This document shows positions 10,748 to 22,076 of a stretch of 64,000 bases of DNA, in pieces (within the stretch, counting starts at the first letter, position 1; each line of letters starts with the position of its first letter). Location of the stretch: positions 7,818,001 to 7,882,000 of the forward strand of contig BRXU01000001.1 in the NCBI GenBank assembly GCA_030267565.1, read 5' to 3'. A model generated the notes under the pieces. The model did no database searches and was not told the origin of the DNA. It saw only the letters and a program-made list of their open reading frames with translations. The position numbers were made by a program, and so were the translations under genes. The stretch comes from Pleodorina starrii (lineage: Eukaryota; Chlorophyta; Chlorophyceae; Chlamydomonadales; Volvocaceae).

Positions 10748-12739
10748 GCGACTTGAGCTATTGAGCTACTGACCCCCGGTGGTTATGGGACACACACACA
10801 GGCACACGGGGAGGAGGGGCAGCGTGCCGCTGCGGTGCCTCCTGCCGTGCCCCTCCCGCATCCTCCGGCCCCCTGACCCCAGATCGGGTCAAGGGACGCG
10901 ACGCTGTGCCTGGATCTCGTCGCGAGAAAAGCACACCACCTGCACAAGAGAGCACACAACCCCTTTTCCCTTGAAGCAGGCCCGAGTGCGATGATGGGTG
11001 GGGAGTGGCGGGGCCTTTGCCAGGGTGGGGGACAAGCCACGCGGCCCCGCGGGCAGCGGCGACGGAGGGACGGCCGTCTTACAAGCGGCGGTTGGGGGAC
11101 ACGGCAGGAAAGGCGCGAAGGCGGTGCCGACAACACCGTTCCGTCGCGTGTCACGCCGTCCGTCCGTCCGTCGCGTGTCATGCCGTCCGTCCGTCCAACG
11201 CCGCCCGCAATCAATCATTCAAAATGGGCACACGCCGCCAAAAGGCCTTCCACGGGGGCACGAGCGGGCGGGCGGGCTTTGGGTCCGTCCGGCCGACCGG
11301 GTCTAGGCCTGACGTGGACGTGCGAGACACCACCCGCCATATGACCTGTTCCCCCCTCTCTGACGATGGCGCCAGGTGGCGATGACGAGGGTGTCGTTCT
11401 GTCCCCCCTCCCTTCACCCCACCCACGAAAGCGTAAGCGGTGCTGGGGGCGCGTGTGGGGACAGCAACAAGCCAAGGCAGCTGAAGCCAGGGCAGCTCCG
11501 GAACCTCTTCTGGTGGTTGGTGCGATATGTGAGTGTGTCTGTCTGTGTGTGTGTGTGTGTGATTTTCTGCGCGTGCAAACGCGTCCCACAGGGTCGAATC
11601 TTGTCCTAGCCGTCTTTCTTTCCGCCCTTCCATACTGCGAAAAACCCGCACGCCAATTCCAAACCCTAAAAGCTAGCTTTGCTACCACTTGCTACCAGTC
11701 TACACCTGCGCCTTCCAATAAACCGAGATGGATTTTGCGAATACAGTCACACCAACCGCCAACCATACAGCCAACCGTCTGCTAACATGTTAGCACTCCA
11801 ACCCCAACTTCGTTGTCGCCGCGGCGCAGCCGACCCGACCCGACCCGACAGACCCAAGGGTCATTCAATGGTCGGCAATCGCGAGAATGCGCCAACGGCG
11901 GCCGGAAGCCGCACGAAAGAGCCAACGGCGGCGAACCGGGCCACCCCGGCCGCCTTCGTTCTACCTGCCCCACTCTTGTCTACCTCTTGCCTGCCTACAG
12001 CGTCCTTCTGTTGCGCCCCGAAGGGCGGGCCCAGACGCAAATGTGTACACACACACGCACACACACGCACAAGCACACACGCGCGCGCTCGCAATGGAGC
12101 GCACACACATACACACACAAGGCGCAGCCTGCTTGCTGGTCTGCCTGGAGAGCAGCACATCTCCCTCCCAACCTCCCTTCTTGAGACGAGAATCAAGACA
12201 AGCAACCCCTTCCCCCAGGACCGGTCTCTTTGTTTCTTGTCATTGGTCCTGTCAGTCATTGCTTCTGTCAATCGGTTTCCCCAAGTCCGGTCAGGGTTCT
12301 CCCCGAGTCAAGTCAGGGCCGAAAGAAAACACATCGCCGCCGCGCCCCCAACCACCCACCAGTCCTGCCGTCGCGACCATTGGCGATTGCGCCGCGCCGC
12401 GACGTGTCGCCCCCAACCCGCCGCCCCGGTGCGCCCCCAACTCCGTCCCAACTCGGGGCTTTTTCAACAGCCCCGAGTTTCCCACGCCCTGGCTCGGGAC
12501 CAAAACACCGAGCCGGGTTGACAATCGTGCGCCTCGGGACACCCTTGGGACACACACACCCTGCCCCCCCACCAACGGCGCCCGAGCAGCCTTACAACGC
12601 CACACGCAGGAGCCAACCCGGTCGAAGCGACGACGGTTCCGCAACCGAGCTGGGTAAAGACGCACACACACAAGCACACACGCGCACGTATGCGGGACAA
12701 CAAATAGTGAGCAACAGCAGTAGCAGCAGCTGGATCGAT
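10748..12739. other. Convergent spacer between INTS11 and the ARM-like gene
   Basis: About 2 kb without a supportable gene. It holds a GTCCGTCC-type direct repeat at about 11146-11205, a single CCCTAAAA unit at about 11663, and AC/CA microsatellites at about 12044-12120 and 12660-12690. A TTACA at 12592-12596 reads TGTAA on the minus strand, 144 nt past the ARM-like stop, and is a good candidate polyadenylation signal. I found no TGTAA close to the INTS11 stop. Confidence 0.6.
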
Positions 12740-15700
12740 CTACATGTCGTCAAAGTTGAGCCGCTTGCTCACGCCGCGGTACGTGCGGCTCAGGAACTCC
12801 TCATCCGCCACCGCGACCGGCTGGGCTGGCGGAGCCGCCGCCGCCGCCGCCGCCGGCGCGGCAGGCGCTGGCGGCTGGATGGGCGGCGCGGCCGCCGCCA
12901 TCTGCTTGCCCGAGACGGTGCCGCGCGCCGGCGCGGCACCCGAGCCGGCACGGGTGCGGCCGATCTTCTTCTTAGCCACCTGCGCCGCCGCGGCGGCGGC
13001 GGCGGTGGGGTCCTCGGCCGCCGCCGCCGCCGGCGCCTGCGGCGCGGCGGCGGCCGCCACGGCCATGGTGGCTGCCGCCGCCGCGGCGGCGGCGGCGGCC
13101 TGGTCCGCTGCGCGGACCGCCGCCAGGTCGTGGCGCCGCGCCGCGAGGGCCGACTCGAGCGAAGCACAGGCGGCGCGCACCGCCGCCGCCAACCGCAGCT
13201 CCCGAGCCGTGAGCTGCAGCTCCAGCAAACCGTTGCCGCTGCCGCCGTCGTTGCGCTCGGCTGCGAGCAGCGTCAAGCGTGCCGCCGCCGCCGCGTCGGC
13301 GCCCGGCTCGCCAGTGAAGCCCGCGGCCGCCGCGTCGGCGGCGCCGCCGACCAGGGCCGACCGGCCTCCGCTCGGGTCGGCAGTGACGCTTGCTGACCTG
13401 GCGGCGGCGGCGGCGGCGGCGGCGGCCGAGGGCAGCTCCGGAACCGTCTCCGAGGGCGGCAGAGCCAGCGACGACCCCGGCGCAGACGGGAACATGGCGG
13501 CGCGCGGTGGCGGCGGACGCATCCCCCTGCCGCCCGCCGAGCCGTCATCCGCCGCCACCACCGGCAGCGCACCCGCAGCGGCCCCAGCAGCGGCGGCGGT
13601 GGCGTCGCCCTCCTCGTCGTTCAGCTCGCTGATGCGTCGCCTCTTGGGCAGCGGCGAGACGAGCGGTGCGGGCCCGGGCGCCAGGGCGGGAGCTCCCGCG
13701 CCGTCGCCCCTACCTGCCTCGCCGCCGCTTTCCCGGGGCTGCTCGGCCAGCGCGGCAACGCCATCCTCGCCCTGCTGCTGCTGCTGCGCGGCGGCGCCCC
13801 TCACTCTCCGTGTGGCGGCGCCCTTCCGCGCGCGGGTGCGCCTGGAAGCCGGCGGCGGCACCGCTGCCGCCTCGGCTCCCTCCCCGGCCTCCGCATTCCC
13901 AGCCTCCGCCGCCGCGACCTCCGTTTCCGCCCCCGCACCCCCCACCTCCGCCGCCGCTGCTGCGGCTCCTCCGCGCGCCGCCGCCGGCTTCGGTCGGCTT
14001 CGCGCGCGGCTGGACGCCCGTGTCGCGGCCGCCGCCATGCCGCGCCGGCGGCCCCTGCGCGCCCCAGCCGCCGCCGCGGCCTGCTGCAGCTCCTCAGGCG
14101 CCGGCAACACCAACTCCAGCTCATGGGGGAGCTGCAGCCCGTCGCTCGAGTCGCCGGCGGCGGCGGTCGCCGCCGCCGCCACCGCCGCGGGGCTCCCGCC
14201 CGCGGGCGGCCACGCGTCGGCGCCCTCGCCCTCACTGGGCTCTACCGCCGACACGGCCTCCAGCACCCGACCGAACCTCTGGCTCGGAATCGACGACGAC
14301 GACGGCGGCGCTGCACCAAGGCCCAGTCCGGCGGCCGCGACCGCCAGCGGCGGAAGGCCGCCGCTGGCGCGGCCGGGGCGCGGCGGCAGCAGGGCCTCGG
14401 CGCAGCGCCTGGCGCCCAGCAGGGCGGCGGCGGTGGGGTCCAGGGAGCACCACTGGTTTCGGAGCTCTCCGTCCGCCTCTAGATCAGCCAGGAGCAGCGG
14501 CGGGAAGGATGTGGAGCGGCCGCCGGGGCCGGGGCCGGAGGTGGAGGAGGCGAGCGCGCGGGCGGCGGAGGCCATGGCGCGCTGGCACGACTCCCGCACG
14601 GCGGGTTCGGGGCAGTGCGCGCCGTGGCACAGGGCCCGCAGCCAGCCTGTGGAGCGCAGTAGGGCAGTTTGATGAGGGAGGTTGGGGGTTGGGTTGGGTT
14701 GGGGGTGGGCCCACATGGGAGCGGCAGGTTGAGCGGTCGATCGGTCGGTCGACGCGAGGGACAATGGGCCAGGGAAGGACGAGCCTTCATGATGGCTGGC
14801 TGGCCTTCATACTGGGGGATACCTTCTACGACGTTCTTCGAACACACGCGCGCGCCGCACCCCCAACACACATATGCCTCGCCGCGCACAAGGTCCGCGA
14901 TCAAGGTGGCGGCCGCGCAAGGCTCCCAACGGCCCTCGTCAAAGGGACCTGAAGGGCCTCGGCGCCGGCCGCGCAAGCTGGCCGCGCAACGTGGTGGCCC
15001 CAGAGTCCTCCGCTCACCCACCCATCCACCCACCCGTCGCGTGCAGGTGGCGAACCACCTCGCAGTCCGCCAGCCGCTCCGTCACGGCCTCCATCAGCCC
15101 GCACAGCGACTCGAGCGTCACGGAGCGCCGGAGCGCGTCCGCGTCCGCAGCGGCAGCGGCGCCGCCAGGCGCTGCCGCCGCCTCGCCGTCGCCTTGCAGG
15201 CACGGCCCCCCGCGGGGCACCAGCAGCGGCAGCGGCGACGCAATGCCGCCGCTGGCGAGTCGGCTGCCCCTGCGGCCGCGGCCCGGGACGGGCGCCGGCG
15301 GCACTGCCGTGCGAAGGCCGCTCAAAGAGGAGGTCGTGTGACGTGTGGGAGAGAACACGTGCGCGCCAGGCGGCGGCATGGCCGCCGGCGGCACGGCGGA
15401 GCCGACGACGCTACCGCCGGCCGCCGCCGCCGCCGGCGCAGCGGCGGCGCAGCCGCCCCACGGCGGCGTGCGCTGGCCTTGGTATATGGGCGCGCCGGAG
15501 GTGCCGCCGGCGTGTGCCGAAAGCTGCACGCTGTTCATGGGAGTGCTCAGCCGGCCGCCGCGGCTGACCTGGTACGGCATGGTGGACTGGGAATTGGTCC
15601 GGGCCAGGTTGCAGGCACCGGCGGCCTTGACCTCCAGGACCAGCGGCGGCGCGTCCAGGGCCGCGGCGACGACGGCGGCGGCGCGCGGCGCGGGAGCGGG

Positions 15701-18700
15701 CGAGGCCATTCGGGGCAGCCGCAGCAGCAGGCCTTGCAGGTGGGGGGCCCAGAGCGCCAGCACTTGGCAGATTAGCCGCCGACGCTGCAGAGCGGCAGTG
15801 GATGGTGTGTGAGGGGTGTGTGATGGTGTGCGTGTGAGGGGAGGGTGAGGGGAGGGGGGGCAAGAGGGGTGGAGTAAACGCACTGCAACGCAATGCAATG
15901 CCATGCTAGGAAGGTCAGCCTCCGGATAGAGGAGGGAACGGCGGAACTGGCCCGCTGCATCGCGCCGGATCCTGAACCCCAAATGACCCGCGACGCGCGA
16001 CCCAAACCTCCGCAGCCGCCGCACCTGCGCCTTGCTGTGGCTCCACCGCAGCACCTGCAGCAGCACGCCCATGAGCGCGGCACGCGCCGTGGCGCAGCGC
16101 GCAGATGACCCGTGGGTCAGCGCCGCCAGGGGGCCGAGCAGCTGCAGCACCACGTCGTGCCCGGCGCAGGGCTGCTCGCCGGCAGACATAAGGCCCAGCA
16201 GCTCTGCGGCGGGACGAGAGACCGAGAGGATCGAGAGCGAAATGCGAAGTGGTTGATACTGCGACCGGAGGGAAATGTGCCATTGGCAGCGGTAACAAGC
16301 CCTCAAGAGAGGGCCACGGAGGGAGGGAAGGCAGGGGCTGCCAGAGCGGCTGGGGGCAAGTCCACAAAGGCCGAGGCGTGGCAGAGGCACGGACGGCAAC
16401 CCGCATTGAAGCCGAGGCACGACGCCGACGGGCCACGGGCATTTTAAAGGCGTGCGACGCTGCCCACCCCTCCCCCCCGCATGCTCCTGCGCCGGTGTGC
16501 CAGGAGGCTGGCCACCGCTGCCCCGGTACCTCGGGCCGCCCCGGTACCCCCGGGCGGCTGCGTTTCGGCTGGTCAACTCGATTCACTCGATTTAACCTCG
16601 CCCGCTTCCCCGCCTTCCTTCCTTCCACTCCCTCCCTCCCCCGCCCCCCCACCCGCGTACCCCAGGTCCGTGACGTGGGGTCCTCCAGCCTCCCGCCCTC
16701 CTCGCCATCGACGGAGCGCTCCGCGTCCGGAGGACCCACCGCCGCCGCCATCACCGCAGCAGCAGCCGAGGACGGCAGCTGCAGCGAGGCAGCCAAGGCC
16801 GCTCCGCGGCGCTCGCTCGCCGGCCTCCGCTGCGGCGGCGGCATCAGCAGCAGCGCGCCGCCGAGCGCCGCCAGCGCCTCGGGCTGCTGCTGCAGCGCGC
16901 CGCAACCATAAGAGCCAGCGCCGGAGAGCCGCAGCAGCCGGACCAGCAGCCCCAGCGCCTGCGTGGCAGTGACGCCGTGGAACGGCTCCTCACTCCACTG
17001 ACCCGACCCCTCCCTGGAGGCGGCCTTGCCCTCCACAGCGCTGGGCGTCGCCTTGGGTGGGTCGGCAGCTGCGCCGCCGCCGCCGCCCTCCGCTGCCGCG
17101 GCTAGCGCCACCGAAGGTGGGGATGATGGTGCGGCGGAGGCGGCGGCTCGCAGCAGCCGTGCGGCGGCGTGCACCGCGCCCGCCTCGACCAGGCGGCTCG
17201 CCTGCGTCGCGTCCAGCGCCGGCAGCAGCAGCGCCATCGCCTGGAGCAGCAGGGCCTGCGTCTCCAGCACGAGCCGCGAGCGGTCCGCCGGCGCCGTCGC
17301 GGCGGTGGCCGCCGCCGCGGAGGCGACGGCCGCCAGCCACGCCCCCGCCGCGCCGCTGGCGGCGGCCGCCGCCGCGGCGTTCAGCGGCGCCACCAGGGCG
17401 CTGCTGGCGGCCTGGCTTGCAGAGGCCTGCTGCGACGCGTCCGCGTCTTCGGGCCGCTGCTGCTGCTGCCGTTGTTGTTGCTGCTGCAGCTCCTGCTGCT
17501 GCCGCAGCTGCAGGTCCAGGGAGTCCTGCAGCTGCCGTGCGTCGGCGAAGCGCACGGCGAGCAGGTTTACCAACCCCTCGAGGAGCTTCTCCTTGGCGGG
17601 GCCGGTGGGCTGTTGCCCCTTTGCGGCAGCGGGAGCAGCAGCAGCAACCTCGGCCGCCACCGCCGCATCCTGTCCCTGCGCCTGCGGCTGCGGCGCCGCG
17701 CTGGCGGCGCCATCCCGCCGCCGCTTGATTCGAGCGCTGCGGCGGAGCGGCGGCAGCTCGGCGGGGGCCTTGTCCGCAGCAGCAGCGGCGGCACCGTCCT
17801 CCGGTAGGGCCGGTTGCGGCTTCGCCGCCGCCTCCACAGCTTCTGCGGACCTGCCCTCCTCCGCGCTGCGTGGCGCAGCGGCAGCCTCGGGCAGCGCCCG
17901 TCGGCTCCCGCCCGCGCCGCCACCGGCGGCAGCGGCGCAGGCCCACACATTCGCCAGACCCAGCGCCATGCGCGCCTGCGCGACGCCGGCGGCGGCGCCG
18001 TCCGTTCGACGCGCCAGGCCCGCCGTCAGCCGCTCCAAGCAGTCAGCGAAGGACAGCAAGCGTTGAGCCACCTGCGCCCGGTTGATGGACAGTAAGGTGA
18101 CGCCCACGGCCCGCAGCACCGCCAGAGGCAGCGCCTCCACGCGGGCCGCAAGGACGACCTCGCCGGCTGCTGCTGCCGCCGCGGCTGGCGCCGCCGGCGC
18201 CAGCGCATCCGCCGCCTGCACGGCCCGCTCCAACACGACACGCAGGATGGGGCCGCACTGCTCCATCAGACTGGCAGTTACGGGCCTGTCGCCGTAGGGA
18301 GCGCTGGGAAATGCGGGGCCAGGACATTCGGAGGCGGCGCCGCCGGCGGGGCCCTGCGAGCCGCAGCGCGGCTGCTCCAGGCCCCAAAAGTGGTCGAGCG
18401 CGGCGGAGACGGCGGCGGTGCTGCCGCCGTTGAGCGGCCCGGCGGCGGCGCCAGGCGCGGCGGCAGCCAGGGCGGGAAGGAGCAGGCTGGTCGCCGCGGC
18501 AACGGTGGAGGAGGGGCCGGCAGTGGCTGCGGCGGCGGAGGAAGCGGCGGCGGTGACCGCGGCGCCGAGGCCTCGGGCCGCGGCGGCAGCGCTGCCACCG
18601 TCGCCGCTGTCACTGCCGCCACCGAGGCTTTGGATCAGGCTCAGCGCGTACGGCAGCAGGTCCTGCGCCCGCCAGAGACCACCGTTGGCGGCGGTGGTAA

Positions 18701-21548
18701 GGCTCGTGGACAGCGGCGGCGGGCCGGCCAACACGGAGAAGGCCCGCGTGTGGCTGTACGACAGGGCGTCGAAGAGGCAGCTGGGCATCGGCGCCGCCGC
18801 CAGCAACGCCGCCAGGCAGCAGTCAAGCTGGGCCGCCTCCTTGCGCCGCCGCCGGTGCTCCTCCACCTTCTGTGTCAGAAGCGCCTTCTCGCACTCGCGG
18901 CGCTCGGCCTCACCGTACGGCGGCTTGACGCCCGCCGGCTGCGGCAGCGGCGCCGGCGCCAGTACGGCAGTGTACGCCAGGCGCATGTAGTACCCCGTCA
19001 CGCGCATGAGCAGGGCCTCCAGCGGTACGTCCACATCCGGCGCAAGGCCCAAGTGGGTCGTTGTGGTCGAGTCGGCCGCCGCCGCAGCAGCAGCACCAGC
19101 AGCACCAGCAGCAGGGACAAGGGGCCCTGCTGGGGCTGGCGCGACCTGCGCAGCTTCAGGCGCCGCCGCCGGCAGTTGCCGAGCAGCACCAGCAGCAGGG
19201 GCCGGCGCCACGGCCGCGCCGCGGCGGGGCCTGCCGGCCGCTGCCGCGGGCGCGCCAGCAGCCGCGGCTGCGCCGCGGCCGCCGGCAGCAGCCGCGGGCT
19301 CCGCCGCCGGCGCCCCTGCCTTCGCCCTCCGGCCCTTGAGGGGTGCCGGCTGCTGCGGCTCCGGCGCAAGGCCGCCGCCAGCACGCGCCTTCAGCGCCGC
19401 TGCGTTGCCGCCGCCGCCCTTGACATCCGCGACTGGCGCCTCCACCACCACCGCCGGCCTCCCTCCCTGCCCATTCTGCCCCTGCTGCTGCCCCATCTCA
19501 CCCTGCTGCTGCTGCTGGTTCTGCTGCGGTGCAGGCAAGGGCGCCGCGACCGGCGCCGGCGCGCCGCCGGCGCTCCCCGCCTGGGCCTGATTTGGGTTTT
19601 GGTCCTGCTGCTGCTTCGCGATGAGCTTGTGCAGTGCGCCGGCAATCTGGTGGCAGGTGATGGGGAAGAGGTCCGACAGCACCAGCAGCAACCGCGCGGC
19701 GATCTCGGGGCTGTCCTCCAGCACAACGTCCAGACCGCTGACCAGGCCAGGCAGCGGCCGCCAGCGGGCCAGAGCGGTGCGCACCGCGGCGTTGCGCCGG
19801 CGGGCCAGGTTGTGCACCACCTGTGTAAGGGTGTAAGGGTGTGTCGTGTGTGAGGGGGGGGGTATAAGGCGGGTGTATAAGAACACGATGCGGTTGGGTG
19901 TATAAGAATAAGACAGCGCTGAGTCGTTTCGTTGGTACTGATTTGAAGGCTTGGGTGAAAGGGAGCGAACCTCAGTGAAGTAACGCGAGAAGTAACGCGA
20001 GAAGACGACCCCGACGAAGGGAGGCTGGGAGTTGCGTGGCAGCAGGAGCTGGAACAGCAGCAGCAGGCGGCGGCAAGAGATGTCCACCGCAGCCCGTGCG
20101 TTGGTCGGGGACGTGTTACTCCCTCCCGCTGGAGGCACCTCCCCAGTCAACAGCTCCCCCATCAACCAACCAACCAACTAACTAATCTCTGAGCAGACCA
20201 ACCAAACACCACCATCACCACCTCCACCGCCTCCGCAATGAAGCAGTCCTGCCCTCACCCCCTGCCCGCACACCCCCGCAGCTGCCCCCATCCAGCTACC
20301 CTTTCCCCACCGCGCCACGCCGCACCGCCCCGTACCTGCGAGGCCAGCTGCCGCACGGGCACGAAGTTCATGCCCGTCCGCTGCGTGAGCATCTCCAGCA
20401 GCCGCGGCACCGCCCCGGCGCTGATGATCCGCAGCGCCAGCCAGTCGCCCAGACCCAACCCGCCCAGCGCCTGAACCGCGTCGGCGATCGCCGCGGGGTC
20501 GTCGCCGCCGCCGCCGTTGCCGTCGCCCGTCGAGGCGTCGGCCGCGGCCATCGCCGCGGCCGCGGCGACGGCGGCGGCCGCGGCTGCGGAGGAGCACGCG
20601 GGTGGGCCGCCGGCGCCGCCGGCGGCGGGCAGGGGCAGGGAGGCGATGCCGGCGGGGTCCAGTCGGCGGTCCGGGCCGAGGCCCACTGCGGATAGAGACA
20701 GCAGTCCGTCCAGCGCGACGGCCTTGGCTCGGTAGTGGAAGTGCTCTAGGTGGTCGACCAGGTGGGCAATGCCGGCGGTCACCATACCGGCGAGGCCCTC
20801 CGTGGGTTCCCGGGCTGCGGGGGAGAGACCCAAGATTGTTGCGGCGGCGGCGGCGGTGCTGGAGGAAGGTTGCGCTGCTGGCGCGGCGGTGGTGGCGGTG
20901 CCGGTCTTGTTTGGGCCGGCTGGCGGCCGGCGCGCGGCTGGCACCTCGGCGCGCGGCGCGGGTATTGTTGGGGATGGCGCGCGGTGCAGGGGCTGCTGCT
21001 GGGCGGGCGCGAGGGCGAGCGGCGTGGTGTTTGTGGAGGCCGCTGCGGCTGGCAGGGTTTGGGAGGAGCCCGGCGCGTCAACGTCCGTGTTGGATCGAAC
21101 GTGGTAGGAGGCGGCGAACTCGGAGCTGAAGGGCTGCGGGCTGGCGATGCAGCGCTCGGGCGCGCCGATGGACAGCTCCGCGGCAACATCAGCGGCCGCG
21201 GCCTGCGCAGCCGACGCCCTTGAACGGTCGGCGGAGGTGAAGATTACCAAGTTTGTATCTGAAGCTGCGCTGATGAGCTGCTTGCAGAGCGCCTGCGTGC
21301 AAAAGTTAAACGCGCCTCAAAAGTTAAACGCTGCTCAGGGGGTGCAAAAGGGCGGCAGAAAACCGAAAGCCCGAACAGGCCTGCGGTGCTTCCATTAAGC
21401 GCACCTGCAGCAGGCAGGTGAGCTCGGGCCCTTGGCATCGGTTGCTCGTGTCCGCGAGGCGGTTTAGAACAGCGGGGAGCCCTTCAAGGCCTGTCGCGTG
21501 TCCATCGGGAACTCTGTGACCAGAGCTTTTTACTTTGATGCCTTCCAT
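12740..21548 (-). CDS. Large helical-repeat (ARM/HEAT-like), Ala-rich protein of unknown function
   Basis: I do not recognise this family. Exons in transcript order: 21548-21405, 21292-20336, about 20177-19971, 19820-16661, 16203-16025, 15784-15034, 14646-12740. With exon 3 opened at 20177 they total 7305 nt, about 2434 residues, in frame. The start at 21548 (MEGIKVKSSGHRVPDG) gives 48 codons ending exactly at a GTGCGC donor. Leu/Ala-rich amphipathic helices recur: LPAVLNRLADTSNRCQ, LLQALCKQLISAASDTN, LRIISAGAVPRLLEML, RLLLVLSDLFPITCHQIAGA. This suggests armadillo/HEAT-type solenoid segments broken by long poly-Ala, poly-Gln and Gly linkers. The C-terminus is basic and ends RTYRGVSKRLNFDDM. 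No catalytic motif, signal peptide or membrane segment is visible. The acceptor of exon 3 is unresolved, and the 3.2-kb exon could hide further introns. It starts head-to-head with the DUF3431 gene. Confidence 0.6.
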
Positions 21549-22076
21549 TCCTCCCGGTCGCTGAACAGCTCACAGCACAGCGACAGCTACTGAGCTGTCA
21601 TTGTAATGACGCCCTCAAACGCTCGCGCCAAGCGGGGGAAGCTTGCGTGCAAAACGGAGCTAACGTTTCTCCTATTTGATGTTCCAAGTGTCCGAGGTTC
21701 TTGAGGGCCGGATGGGACAACAGCGAGCAATTCACAAAGGATGCACTGCCCCGAACGAAATGGCGAGGCCACGGAAGGGGTAGGCCCAGAAGCTTACTTT
21801 TCAAACTTGCATGGTCTTAGGATGGTCTCTGTGAGTATGCGCGAGAGTGGTCCAGTCGTCAGTACCATTTTTTCCCGCCGCGATGTACGGCCGGTTTCGC
21901 AGCTCAGCTGAATGCCACACCACCACCATGCCCATGACCATGAACACGTAACGCTCGCCTGTAGGCAAACAAAAATGTTGCCGCGAGGATGATTTACCAG
22001 ACCTGTGACCAAAACGGGCCGGAACCCAGCATGGGACATCCTGCGACTCGATAAGCGGACGCAAATAAAGGACGCC
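21549..22076. promoter_or_regulatory. Candidate bidirectional promoter, ARM-like gene / DUF3431 gene
   Basis: 528 bp separate two divergent start codons. The segment is clearly less GC-rich than the flanking exons and has no low-complexity tract. I see no certain TATA box. It must contain both 5'UTRs. Confidence 0.4.

Noticed and set aside
12744..14672. 642-codon plus-strand open frame antisense to the ARM-like gene
   Set aside because: Codon mirror of the minus-strand exon. The minus frame carries splice sites in phase with upstream exons and a clean C-terminus.
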